In this document: positions 14,951-25,870 of the stretch, piece after piece
Layout of the letters: each line of letters starts with the position of its first letter
How positions within the stretch are numbered: position 1 is the stretch's first letter
Assembly (NCBI GenBank): GCA_037954235.1
Contig: JBBMOA010000001.1
Location: 12,725,980-12,789,979, forward strand
Reading direction: 5' to 3'
DNA: 64,000 nucleotides
Source: Aulostomus chinensis
Taxonomy: Eukaryota > Chordata > Actinopteri > Syngnathiformes > Aulostomidae
Position numbers and translations under genes: made by a program
Notes under the pieces: model-generated
What the model was told of the DNA's origin: nothing
The model's input: only the letters and a program-made list of their open reading frames with translations
The model's database searches: none

Positions 14951-17530
14951 GAGGTTCGTAGCAACTCTTACTACATCACTGGAGCATCATTTTGAGTTTT
15001 TTGAAACTATTACCACATCACTGTCACATCATTTTGAGATTTTAAGCAACTCTCACTACATCATTGTAGCATCATTTGAAGGATAGTAGCAACTCTCACC
15101 ACATCACTGTCGCATCATTTTGAGATTTTAAGCAACTCTCACAACATCACTGTAGCATCATTTGGAGGATAGTAGCAACTCTCACCATATCACTGTCGCA
15201 TCATTTTAAGATTTTAAGAAACTCTCACCACATCACTGTAGCATCATTTTGAGATTTGAAGCAACTCTCACTACATCACTGTAGCATCATTTTGAGGTTT
15301 TTAGCAACTCTCACTACATCACTGTAGCATCATTTTGAGGGTCGTAGCAACTCTCACTACATTACTGACAGCATCATTTTGATTTTTTTTTTCAACTCTC
15401 GCCACATCACTTTAGCTTCAGTTTGAGATTTTTAGCAACTCTTACCACATGACTGTCGCATCATTTTTAGGTTCGGAGCAACTCTCACTACATTACTGGT
15501 GCATCATTTTGAGGTTCGTGGCAACTCTCACTACATCACTGTAGCATCATTTTGAGATTTTTAGCAACTCTTACCACATCACTGGAGCATCATTTTGACG
15601 TTCGTAGCAACTCTCACTACATCACTGTTGCATCATTTTGAGGTTTTAGCAACCTAATACATTACTGTAGCATCATTTTGAGGATCGTAGCAACTCTCTC
15701 TACATCACTGTTGCATCATTTGAGATTTTAAGCAACTCTCACTACATCACTGTAGCATCATTTGGAGGATAGTAGCAACTCTCACCACATCACTGGAGCA
15801 TCATTTTGAGGTTCGTAGCAACTCTCACTATATAACTTTAGCATCATTTTGAGATTTTTAGCAACTCTCACCACATTACTGTCAGCATCATTTTGAGGTC
15901 TTTCGCAACTCTTACCACATCACTGTCGCATCATTTTGAGATTTTAAGAAACTCTCACCACATCACTGTAGAATCATTTTGAGGTTTTAAGCAACTCTTA
16001 CTGCATCACTGGAGCATCATTTTCAGGTCCGTAGCAACTCTCACTACATCACTGTAGCATCATTTTGAGGTTTTAAGCAACTCTCACCACATTACTGTAG
16101 CATCATTTTGAGGTTTTAAGCAACTCTCACCACATTACTGTTGCATCATTTTGAGCTTCGTAGCAACTCTCACTACATCCTGTAGCATCATTTTGAGGAT
16201 TTTAGCAACTCTCCCCCCATCACTTCAGCATCATCTTTAGATTTTTTGTAACTCCTACTACATTACTGTAGCATCATTTTGAGGTTCGTAGCAACTCTCA
16301 CTACATTACTGTAGCATCATTTTGAGGTTCGTAGCAACTCTCATCACATCACTTTCGCATCATTATGAGATTTTTAGCAATTCTCACCACATCACTGTAG
16401 CATCATTTTGAGGATAGTAGCAAATCTCACTTCATGACTGTCAGCATCATTTTGAGGTTCGTAGCAACTCTGACTACATCACTGGAGCATCATTTTGAGT
16501 TTTTTGAAACTATTACCACATCACTGTCACATCATTTTGAGATTTTAAGCAACTCTAACTACATCATTGTAGCATCATTTGAAGGGTAGTAGCAACTCTC
16601 ACCACATCACTGTCGCATCATTTTGAGATTTTAAGCAACTCTCACTACATGACTGTCAGCATCATTTTAAGGTTTTAAGCAACTCTTACTGCATCACTTT
16701 AGCATCATTTTGAGATTAGTCGCAACTCTCACCCCATCACTGTGGCATCATTTCTTAGGTTAGTAGCAACTCTCACTACATCACTGTCAGCATCATTTTG
16801 AGGTTTTTAGCAACTCTCACTACATGACTGTAGCATCATTTTTTAGGTTCGTAGCAACTCTCACCACATCACTGTAGCATCATTTCTTAAGTAAGTAGCC
16901 ACTCTCATTACATCACTTTGGCATGATTTTGAAATTACGATCAACTCTCACCACATCACTGTAGCATCATTTTGATGTCATGAGCAACTCTTACTACATC
17001 ACTGTAGCATCATTTTGAGGTTATTAGCAACTCTCATTACATCATTTTAGCATCATTTTGACATTAGTTGCAACTCTCACTACAACACTGTAGCATCATT
17101 TCTTAGGTTCGTAGCATCTCTCATTACATCACTTGATTATCATTTCTTATGTGAGAAGAAACTCTCACTACATCACTGTAGCTTTATTTTCAGTTAAGAA
17201 GAAACTCTCACTACATCACTGTAGCTTTATTTTCAGTTAAGAAGAAACTCTCACTACATTACTGTAGCTTTATTTTCAGTTAAGAAGAAACTCTCACTAC
17301 ATTACTGTAAGCATCAATTTGAGGATAGTGTCAACTCTTACTTCATCACTGCATCATTTTGAGGTTCGTAGCAACTCTCACTCCATGACTTTAGCATCAA
17401 TTTTTAGGTTTTAATCAACTCTCACTACATTACTGTCAGCATCAATTTGAGCTTCCTAGTAACTCTCACTACATCACTGTCGCATCATTTCTTAGGTTCG
17501 GAGCAACTCTCATTACATCACTTTAGCATC

Positions 17531-18566
17531 ATTTTTAAATTAGTAGCAACTGTCATTACATCACTTGAGCATCATTTTGAGGTTCGTAGAACTCTCACCA
17601 CATCAGTGTAACATCATTTTGAGGTTAGTAGCAACTCTCACTACATCACTGAAGAATCATTTTGAGAATAGTTGAAACTCTCACTACATCACTGTAGCCT
17701 TATTTTGAGTTTAGCAGAAACTCTCACTACATTACTGTCAGCATCATTTTGAGGTTTTTAGCAACTCTCACCACATCACTGGAGCATCATTTCTTAGGGT
17801 AGTAGCAACTCTTACTACATCACTGAAGCATCATTTTGAGGATAGTAGTAACTCTTACTACACCACTGTCGAATCATTTAAAGGTTCGTAGCAATTCTCA
17901 CTACATTACTGTCAGCATCATTTTGAGGTTCGTAGAACTCTCACCACATCACTGTAGCATCCTTTCTTAGGTTAGTAGCAAGTCTCATTACATCACTTCA
18001 GCATCATTTTGAGGTTCGTAGCAACTCTCATGACATCACTTTAGCATCATTTTTAAATTAGTAGCAACTGTCATTACATCACTGTAGCATCATTTTGAGG
18101 TTCGTAGAACTCTCACCACATCAGTGTAACATCATTTTGAGGTTAGTAGCAACTCTCACTACATCACTGAAGAATCATTTTGAGAATAGTTGAAACTCAC
18201 ACTACATCACTGTAGCCTTATTTTGAGTTTAGCAGAAACTCTCACTACATTACTGTCAGCATCATTTTGAGGTTTTTAGCAACTCTCACCACATCACTGG
18301 AGCATCATTTCTTAGGGTAGTAGCAACTCTTACTACATCACTGAAGCATCATTTTGAGGATAGTAGTAACTCTTACTACACCACTGTCGAATCATTTAAA
18401 GGTTCGTAGCAATTCTCACTACATTACTGTCAGCATCATTTTGAGGTTCGTAGAACTCTCACCACATCACTGTAGCATCCTTTCTTAGGTTAGTAGCAAG
18501 TCTCATTACATCACTTCAGCATCATTTTGAGGTTCGTAGCAACTCTCATGACATCACTATCAGCAT
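17531..18566 (+). repeat. Tandem duplication of 518 bp within satellite
   Basis: The segment starting ATTTTTAAATTAGTAGCAAC at 17531 recurs at 18049. Both copies carry the same unusual monomers, including a shortened GTTCGTAGAACTCTC monomer and the GAGAATAGTTGAAACTC variant. 518 bp is 12 monomers. Confidence 0.85.
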
Positions 18567-19530
18567 CATTTTGAGGTTAGTCGCAACTCTCACTACATTA
18601 TTGTGGCATCATTTTGAGGTTTTTCGCAACTCTCACTACATCACTGTAGCATCATTTGTTTGGTTAGTGGCAATTCTTATTACATCACTGTAGCATCATT
18701 TGAGCATCGTAGCAACTCTCACTACATCACTGTAGCATCATTTTGAGGATTTTTGAAACTCCCACTTCATGAGTGTCAGCATCATTTTGAGATTAGTAGC
18801 AACTCTCACTACATCACTGTAGCATCAGTTTGAGGTTTTTAGCAACTGTCACAACATTACTGATAGCATCATTTTGAGATTTTTAGCAACTCTCACTACA
18901 TCACTATCAGCATCATTTTGAGGTTGGTAGCAACTCTCACTACATCACTGTAGCATTATTTTGAGTTAACAGAAACTCACACTACATTACTGTCAGTATC
19001 ATTTTTAGGTTTTTAGCAACTCTCACTAAATGACTTTAGCATCATTTTGAGGTTCGTAGCAGCTCTCATGACATCACTTTGGCATCATTTTGAGGTTTGT
19101 AGCAACTCTCACTACATTACTGTAGCTTTATTTTGAGTTAAGCAGAAACTGTCACTACACTACTGTCAGTATCATTTTTAGGGTTTTAGCAACTCTCACT
19201 ACATCACTGTAGCATTATTTTGAGATAAGTAGCAACTCTCACTACATCACTGAAGCATCATTTTGAGATTTTTAGCAACTCTCACTACATAACTGTAGCA
19301 TCATTTGGAGGATAGTAGCAACTCTCACTACATCACTGTAGCATCATTTGGAGGATAGTAGCAACTCTCACTAAATGACTGTCAGCATCATTTTAAGGTT
19401 TCAAGCAACTCTCACCACATCACTGTAGCATCATTCATAGATTTTAAGCAACTCTCACTACATAACTGTAGCATCATTTTGAGGTTAGTAGCAACTCTCA
19501 CTACATCACTGTAGCATCATTTTGAGGTTT

Positions 19531-19860
19531 TTCGCAACTCTCACCACATCACTGTAGCATCATTTTGAGGTTCGTAGCAACTCTCACTACATTACTGTTA
19601 GCATCATTTTGAGGTTCGTAGCAACTCTCACTACATTACTGTAGCATCATTTTGAGGTTTTTCGCAACTCTCACCACATCACTGTAGCATCATTTTGAGG
19701 TTCGTAGCAACTCTCACTACATTACTGTTAGCATCATTTTGAGGTTCGTAGCAACTCTCACTACATTACTGTAGCATCATTTTGAGGTTTTTCGCAACTC
19801 TCACCACATCACTGTAGCATCATTTTGAGGTTCGTAGCAACTCTCACTACATTACTGACA
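19531..19860 (+). repeat. Trimeric higher-order unit of 130 bp
   Basis: The variant TTCGCAACTCTCACCACATC starts at 19531, 19661 and 19791. Each 130-bp unit is three monomers with a fixed order of CACCACATCAC, CACTACATTACTGTTAG and CACTACATTACTGTAG types. The copies are almost identical, which suggests recent local amplification. Confidence 0.9.
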
Positions 19861-20486
19861 GCATCATTTTGAGGTTTTAAGCAACTCTCACTACATTACT
19901 GTAGCATCATTTTGAGGTTTTTAGCAACTCTCACCACATCACTGAAGAATCATTTTGAGATTTTTAGCAACTCTTACTACATCACTGTAGCATCATTTTG
20001 AGGAAAGTAGCAACTCTCACTTCATGACTGTCAGCATCATTTTAAGGTTTGAAGCAACTCTCACTACATCACTGGAGCATCATTTTGAGGTTTTTAGCAA
20101 CTCTCACAACATCACTGAAGCATCATTTTGAGATTTTTAGCAACTCTTACGACATCACTGTAGCATCATTTTGAGCTTCGTAGCAACTCTCACTACATCA
20201 CTGTAGCATCATTTTGAGGTTTTAAGCAACTCTCACTAAATCACTGTTGCATCATTTCTTAGGTTTGTAGCAATTCTTTTTACATCACTGGAGCATCATT
20301 TCTTAGATTAGTAGCAACTCTCACTACATTACTGGAGCATCATATTGAGGTTCGTAGTGTCACGTCCCCATGGTCACGGGCATGGGGGCGTTGCATTATT
20401 TTTGACTTCCTTCCCTTCTCAGGTTCGAGCTTCATGGGGCGGAGCTGCTGACTAATTGGGAGCACCTGGGCCCGGCGTCTCCCAGC

Positions 20487-20492
20487 TATAAA
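20487..20492 (+). promoter_or_regulatory. TATA box of the solo LTR
   Basis: TATAAA lies in the sequence CCAGCTATAAAGCAGG, about 130 bp from the 5' end of the LTR, where a U3 promoter would sit. The initiation point is not visible. Confidence 0.5.
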
Positions 20493-20720
20493 GCAGGCGA
20501 TCAACCTGGCCGGTTGTCTCTCGCTCACTCCTCCTGGCCCACGTCGGAGCGATGGTTGTGTTTCTTGAGTTATGTCTTGTTTCGTTCTCTGCATCCATCA
20601 CACCGCACACATACACCCCCTGTACACTCATGCACACACTCGCACTCACCACTGACACTACTGATAACCACACTCCACTGTACGTTATGGTTTGCCTTGT
20701 GTTGATTTTGCGTTACTAAT

Positions 20721-20726
20721 AATAAA
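20721..20726 (+). terminator. Polyadenylation signal of the solo LTR
   Basis: AATAAA lies 234 bp after the TATA box and 73 bp before the LTR end, followed by T/G-rich sequence. This fits an R/U5 boundary signal. Confidence 0.5.
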
Positions 20727-20799
20727 TTATTAGTTGTGTTTCACGTTTAGTCTGCGTCTCCCTCCTTCGATGTCACGATTTCTGAGCCGGGTCGTGACA

Positions 20800-23207
20800 G
20801 AAGCAACTCTCACCACATCACTGTCGCATTATTTTGAGATTTTAAGCAACTCTCAGTACATCACTGGAGCATCATTTTGAGGTTCATCGAAACTCTCACT
20901 ACATCACTGTAGCATCATTTGGAGGATAGTAGCAACTCTCACTACATGACTGTCAGCATCATTTTAAGGTTTTCAGCAACTCTCAGTACATCACTGGAGC
21001 ATCATTTTGAGGATAGTAGCAACTCTCACCACATCACTTTCGCATCATTTATTAGGTTAGAAGCAACTCTCATGACATCACTTTCGCATCTTTTTGAAAT
21101 TAGTAGATACCCTCATTACATCACTGTCAGCATCATTTTGAGTTCATTATTATCATTGAGGTTATTCGAATCTTTCACTGCATTACTGTTAGCATTATTT
21201 TGATTTCATTAGCAATTCTTACGACATCTCTGTCGCATTATTTTGAGGTTATTAGCAACTCTTCCTACATCCCTGTAGCATTGTTTTTGAGGTCGTTAGC
21301 AACTCTTCCTACATCACTGTAGCATTTTTTGAGGTTATTCGCAAATCTTACGACATCACTCTCAGCATCATTTTGAGATCATTAGTAACTTTAATTACAT
21401 CACTGTAGCATCGTTTTGAGGTTCGTAGCAAATATTACTACAAGACTGTCAGCATCACTTTGAGGTTATTCGAAACTTTCACTACATTACTGTCAGCATC
21501 ACTTTCAGTTTGTTAGCAATCCTTAGAACATCACGGTAGCATCATTTTGAGGTTCGTAGCAACTATTACTACAATAATGTCAGTATTATTTTGAGTTTAT
21601 TAGCAATTCTTACGACATCACTTTCGCATTATTTTGAGTTTTTTAGCAACTCTTACTAGATTACCGTCAGCATCATTTTGAGTTCATTAGCAATTCTTAC
21701 AACATCACTGTCGCATCATTTTGAGTTCATTAGCAATTCTTACGACATCACTGTCGCATCATTTTGAGGTTATTAGCAACTATTACTACATTACTGTCAG
21801 CATCACTGAGTTTATTAGCATCCATCACCACGTGACTGTTAGCATCGTTTTGAGTTCAATAGCAATTCTTACGACATCACTGTCATCATCATTTTTAGGT
21901 TACTCGCAGCTCTAACCACATGACTGTCAGCATCACTTTGAGGTTATTCGAAACTTTCACTACATTACTGTTAGTATCATTTTGAGTTTATTAGCAATTC
22001 TTACGACATCACAGTAGCATTATTTTGAGTTTCGTAGCAACTCTTACTACATGACTGTCAGCATCACTTTGAGGTTATTCGAAACACTTACTACATTGCT
22101 GTAAGCATCACTGAGTTGATTAGCAACTATCACTACATTACAGTTAGCATCATTTTAAGTTCATTAGCAATTCTTCCAACATCACTTTCAGCATCATTTT
22201 GAGGTTATTACCAATTCTTCTGACATCACTGTCGCATTATTTTGAGGTTGTTAGCAACTCTTACTACATTACTGTTGCATTATTTTAAGCAACTCTTTCT
22301 AACTGACTGTCAGCATCACTTTGAGGTTGTTCAAAACACTGACTAATTACTTTAAGCATCACTGAGTTAATTAGCAACTATCACTACATTACTGTTAACA
22401 TCATTTTGAGTTCATTAGCAATTCTTCCGACATCACTGTCGCAATATTTTGAGGTTCGTAGCAACTTTTACTACATTACTGTCAGCATCACTTTTAGGTT
22501 ATTCAAAACTTTCACTCCATTACTGTTAGCATCATTTTGAGTTCATTAGCAATTCTTACTACATCACTGTCGCATCATTTTGAGATCATTAGCAATTCTT
22601 CCGACATCACTATCGCATTATTTTGAGGTTTGTAGCAACTCTTTCTACTTTACTGTTGCATTATTTTGACGTTATTAGCAGCTCTCACTACATTACTGTC
22701 AGAATCATTTTGAGGTTATTAGCAGCTCTCACTAGATTACTGTCAGCATCATTTTGAGTTCATTAGCAATTCTTACTACATTACTGTTGCATTATTTTGA
22801 GGTTAGTAGCAACTCTTACTACATGACTGTCAGCATCACTTTGAGGTTGTTTGAAACACTTACTACATTACTGTAAGCATCACTGAGTTTATTAGCAACT
22901 ATCACTACATTACTGTTAGCATCATTTTGAGTTTATTAGCAATTCTTACGACATCACTGTATTATCAATTTGAGGTTAGTTTCAACTTTTCCAAAATTAC
23001 CGTCAGCATCATTTTGAGTTCATTAGCATTTCTTCCGACATCACTGTCGCATTATTTTGAGATTATTAGCAATTCTTCCGACATCATTGTCGCATTATTT
23101 TGAAGTTCATAGAAACTCTTAATACATGACTGTCAGCATTACTTTGAGGTTATTCGAAACTTTCACAACATTACTTTTAGCATCATTTTGAGTTCATTAG
23201 CAATTCT
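20800..23207 (+). repeat. Satellite array, shift from subfamily A to B
   Basis: The array continues in the same orientation after the LTR. Up to about 21130 monomers are type A. From there type B dominates: monomers with TTAGCAATTCTTACGACATC and CTGTCGCATTATTTTGAG alternate with ATTCGAAACTTTCACTACAT, CTGTTAGCATCATTTTGAG and CAGCATCACTTTGAGG forms. Monomer length stays near 43-44 bp and the core GCATCATTTTGAG is shared, so A and B are one family. Type B monomers cycle in short groups of different types. Confidence 0.93.
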
Positions 23208-23447
23208 AATGCGGCTCGAGGCCACGCTGGTTCACCGAGCGACAAAGTGAGCCTTGAAAACGGCATCGGTCGAGCTTCCCGGGCTTGGGATATCCGACAT
23301 CTGGCATCGTTGTGAGAAACAAAGGGGGCTGCGCACGCGGCAGATTGGCACAAGGTAGGAAAGATCAGGCGCTGTGTCGGCCTCCCTGCCTGTCAGTCAG
23401 AAGGCTGTGTCCCTGGAGCTCATGTCTGTTCCTAAGCTCAGCGAGTC

Positions 23448-23611
23448 ATACTTACCTGGCAGGGGAGATACCATGATCAGCAAGGTGGTTCTCCCCGGGT
23501 GAGGCTCAGCCATTGCACTGGGGCTGTGCTGACCCTGGTGAATTCCCCAAATGTGGGAATCTCAACTGCATAATTTCTGACAGTGGGGGACTGCGTCCGC
23601 GCTCTCCCCTG
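23448..23611 (+). ncRNA. U1 spliceosomal snRNA, copy 1
   Basis: U1 snRNA recognises 5' splice sites in the spliceosome. The 164-nt gene starts with ATACTTACCTG, the 5'-splice-site pairing sequence, and ends GCTCTCCCCTG as in vertebrate U1, whose usual length is 164 nt. Stem-loop II keeps the U1A-binding core ATTGCAC, with stem CAGCC/GGCTG. The Sm region reads AATTTCTGA, followed by the conserved GTGGGGGACTGCG of stem-loop IV. Differences from human U1 are in loop I, where GATCAGCAAGG replaces GATCACGAAGG in the U1-70K contact area, and at the end of loop II (ACTGG for ACTCC). A metazoan snRNA 3' box follows 5 nt downstream. Identification is firm. Whether the variant is functional is open. 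Confidence 0.95.
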
Positions 23612-23616
23612 TGATC

Positions 23617-23634
23617 GTGTGAAAAAAGGAAAGA
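23617..23634 (+). terminator. snRNA 3' box of U1 copy 1
   Basis: GTGTGAAAAAAGGAAAGA starts 6 nt after the U1 end and fits the metazoan snRNA 3'-box pattern GTTT-N-AAARNNAGA with one change. This element directs Integrator-dependent 3' processing of Pol II snRNA transcripts. Confidence 0.7.
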
Positions 23635-24197
23635 AAGAAAGAAAGGCCGACCACGGCGGCAACAACAACAACGGTGACCGCCGTTCCCGGCCAGTTGGCG
23701 GTCTCCTCTTGTGCTGGCCAGCCTGAGGAGACCGCGGAGGACGTAGCCTCGATGAGCTCCCAGTATCTCTCACACCTTCCAGCCCTAAATGAAGAGGGCA
23801 GGGTTTCTGCCACATTTAGTTGAGGGTCATGGTATCTGACAAGCCCTGGGCTCAGGACAATACATCCACGGCTCGTCTTCGCAGTAAGTGGAATGATACC
23901 AGAGAATTCATGCGTGGGAGGAGATCAACTTGGAAAACCCCGACTCCAGGATGAGTCGCTGGCTTGTGGCTTTGAACACCGCTTTGTTTTACTTTGAGTC
24001 GCCCCACTAGCATAGCAGGGTGAAGGCACCGATTGCCTTTGCTTTGGATAGCAGTGGGGACAACCAGTGTGCCAGATGTTGTGTTTATGGCACTGCATTT
24101 TGTGTCGCCACCCAAAATGTTGCAGTTCCTGCCCACAGCCGCGGCCGGGATTGGCTGTACCGGGGGTGCTGGCTCTCACGTCGAGTGGCTGACAGGC

Positions 24198-24387
24198 ATC
24201 GCTTCTCGGCCTTTTGGCTAAGATCAAGTGTAGTATCTGTTCTTATCAGTTTAATATCTGGTACGTTCCCTATCCGGGAACCATATATTAAATTGCTTTT
24301 TGGAACAGGGAGATGGAATGGGAGCTTGCTCCGTCCTTTCCACGCATCAACCTGGTATTGCAGTGTTGCCAGGAGTGGTGCAATGCC
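24198..24387 (+). ncRNA. U2 spliceosomal snRNA, copy 1
   Basis: U2 pairs with the intron branch point. The gene begins ATCGCTTCTCGGCCTTTTGG and the branch-point-binding stretch GTGTAGTATCTG is unchanged from human U2. Stem IIa reads GTTCCC-TATCC-GGGAAC where human has GTCCTC/GAGGAC: both strands changed together, keeping a perfect stem. Stem-loop IV keeps the U2B''-type loop core TATTGCAGT. The Sm site reads GCTTTTTGGA, with C in place of the usual A of ATTTTTGG. Length of about 190 nt matches the family; the exact 3' end is uncertain by a few bases. GTCGGAAATAAAACAAG, about 10-25 nt downstream, is a plausible 3' box. Confidence 0.95.
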
Positions 24388-24930
24388 CCGCATTTCTCGT
24401 CGGAAATAAAACAAGCCTCCGCCAGGCACTCGCTCACCTGCTCCACCCAAAGCCGGACCAGGGTTCTCCTCCTGCACTGCAGCTTTTCCTCAGCCTGCGG
24501 CCGCAATGGCCTTCCAGGAACAGTGCGGGCCCCTCCCCTTTTGTCAGGAGCAAATCCCGTGCTCTTCAGGCCAACTCTCCAGTGCTGCACATGAGGCCGG
24601 GGCTGGATTTCCGCCCGCGCTGCCGCTGGGCGTCAAGTTGTGGCTCCGTTTGCACTCCAGATAAGGATGGAGGACCGCTGACGGCACTGCTCTCGGAGCC
24701 TTTCCCAAAAGGCTTTGGAATGCACTCTGAAAGATCTGAACCTTCAATGTGCCTGAGCTTCCCGGGCTTGGGATATCCGACATCCGGCATCGTTGTGAGA
24801 AACAAAGGGGGCTGCGCACGCAGCAGATTGGCACAAGGTAGGAAAGATCAGGCGCTGTGTCGGCCTCCCTGCCTGTCAGTCAGAAGGCTGTGTCCCTGGA
24901 GCTCATGTCTGTTCCTAAGCTCAGCGAGTC

Positions 24931-25094
24931 ATACTTACCTGGCAGGGGAGATACCATGATCAGCAAGGTGGTTCTCCCCGGGTGAGGCTCAGCCATTGCA
25001 CTGGGGCTGTGCTGACCCTGGTGAATTCCCCAAATGTGGGAATCTCAACCGCATAATTTCTGACAGTGGGGGACTGCGTCCGCGCTCTCCCCTG
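24931..25094 (+). ncRNA. U1 spliceosomal snRNA, copy 2
   Basis: This copy lies exactly 1483 bp after copy 1, again 164 nt from ATACTTACCTG to CTCCCCTG. It has the same loop I (GATCAGCAAGG), loop II (ATTGCACTGG) and Sm (AATTTCTGA) variants, so these are fixed in the array and not private errors. It differs from copy 1 at CTCAACCGC for CTCAACTGC before the Sm site. It sits about 540 bp downstream of U2 copy 1, on the same strand, with its own upstream region repeated in each unit. Confidence 0.95.
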
Positions 25095-25099
25095 TGATC

Positions 25100-25117
25100 G
25101 TGTGAAAAAAGGAAAGA
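25100..25117 (+). terminator. snRNA 3' box of U1 copy 2
   Basis: The GTGTGAAAAAAGGAAAGA element is at the same distance from the gene end as in copy 1. Confidence 0.7.
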
Positions 25118-25680
25118 AAGAAAGAAAGGCCGACCACGGCGGCAACAACAACAACGGTGACCGCCTGTCCCGGCCAGTTGGCGGTCTCCTCTTGTGCTGG
25201 CCAGCCTGAGGAGACCGCGGAGGACGTAGGCTCGATGAGCTCCCAGTATCTCTCACACCTTCCAGCCCTAAATGAAGAGGGCAGGGTTTCTGCCACATTT
25301 AGTTGAGGGTCATGGTATCTGACAAGCCCTGGGCTCAGGACAATACATCCACGGCTCGTCTTCGCAGTAAGTGGAATGATACCAGAGAATTCATGCGTGG
25401 GAGGAGATCAACTTGGAAAACCCCGACTCCAGGATGAGTCGCTGGCTTGTGGCTTTGAACACCGCTTTGTTTTACTTTGAGTCGCCCCACTAGCATAGCA
25501 GGGTGAAGGCACCGATTGCCTTTGCTTTGGATAGCAGTGGGGACAACCAGTGTGCCAGATGTAGTGTTTATGGCACTGCATTTTGTGTCGCCACCCAAAA
25601 TGTTGCAGTTCCTGCCCACAGCCGCGGCCGGGATTGGCTGTACCGGGGGTGCTGGCTCTCACGTCGGGTGGCTGACAGGC

Positions 25681-25870
25681 ATCGCTTCTCGGCCTTTTGG
25701 CTAAGATCAAGTGTAGTATCTGTTCTTATCAGTTTAATATCTGGTACGTTCCCTATCCGGGAACCATATATTAAATTGCTTTTTGGAACAGGGAGATGGA
25801 ACGGGAGCTTGCTCCGTCCTTTCCACGCATCAACCTGGTATTGCAGTGTTTCCAGGAGTGGTGCAATGCC
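25681..25870 (+). ncRNA. U2 spliceosomal snRNA, copy 2
   Basis: This is the same gene 1483 bp after U2 copy 1. The branch-point region, the compensated stem IIa and the CTTTTTGG Sm site are identical. Two differences are visible: GGAACGGGAGC for GGAATGGGAGC after the Sm site, and loop IV CAGTGTTTCC for CAGTGTTGCC. Both lie where U2 tolerates change. The gene sits in the array between U1 copies 2 and 3, on the same strand. Confidence 0.95.

Larger units (their letters stand above)
1..20357 (+). repeat. Satellite array, subfamily A, ~43-bp monomer
   Basis: The block is an uninterrupted head-to-tail array. The monomer reads approximately GTAGCAACTCTCACTACATC followed by ACTGTAGCATCATTTTGAGG and a short variable tail (TTC, TTT, TTAG). 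Most copies are 43 bp, and 44 bp where CTGTAGC is replaced by CTGTCAGC. Neighbouring monomers differ at several sites, while copies many monomers apart can be almost identical, which is the mark of higher-order duplication. A recurring variant has a run of ten T before CAACTCTC (for example near 2373, 4194, 8021, 11906, 13883 and 15379). Open reading frames in it (for example 9008-9211) are period artefacts rich in HHFE and TTSL and should not be called genes. I do not recognise the family. Entry into this array is upstream of the window. Confidence 0.97.
20358..20799 (+). mobile_element. Solo LTR of a retrotransposon (442 bp)
   Basis: A non-satellite segment starts TGTCACGTCCCC and ends GGGTCGTGACA, so its ends form the inverted pair TGTCACG/CGTGACA with the TG...CA termini of LTRs. 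Inside, in LTR order, are a GC-rich stretch, a TATAAA box (20487-20492), a CA-rich pyrimidine tract and an AATAAA signal (20721-20726). Flanks read GTAG before and GAAG after, compatible with a 4-bp target duplication carrying one change. No primer-binding site, internal region or partner LTR is present, so a solo LTR left by recombination is the simplest reading. The family (Gypsy-like or other) is not identifiable here. Short open reading frames over it (20340-20705) are not coding. Confidence 0.75.

Noticed and set aside
1..20357. CRISPR array, because of short regularly spaced repeats.
   Set aside because: No alternation of identical repeats with unique spacers; the monomers are contiguous and diverged, and the genome is eukaryotic.
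23817..23920. Possible additional snRNA (U5, U4 or U6) in the U1-U2 spacer, suggested by GGTATCTGACAAGCCC and TGGAATGATACC words.
   Set aside because: No U4, U5 or U6 diagnostic sequence (U5 loop CGCCTTTTACT, U6 ACAGAGA, U4 start AGCTTTGCGCAG) is present.
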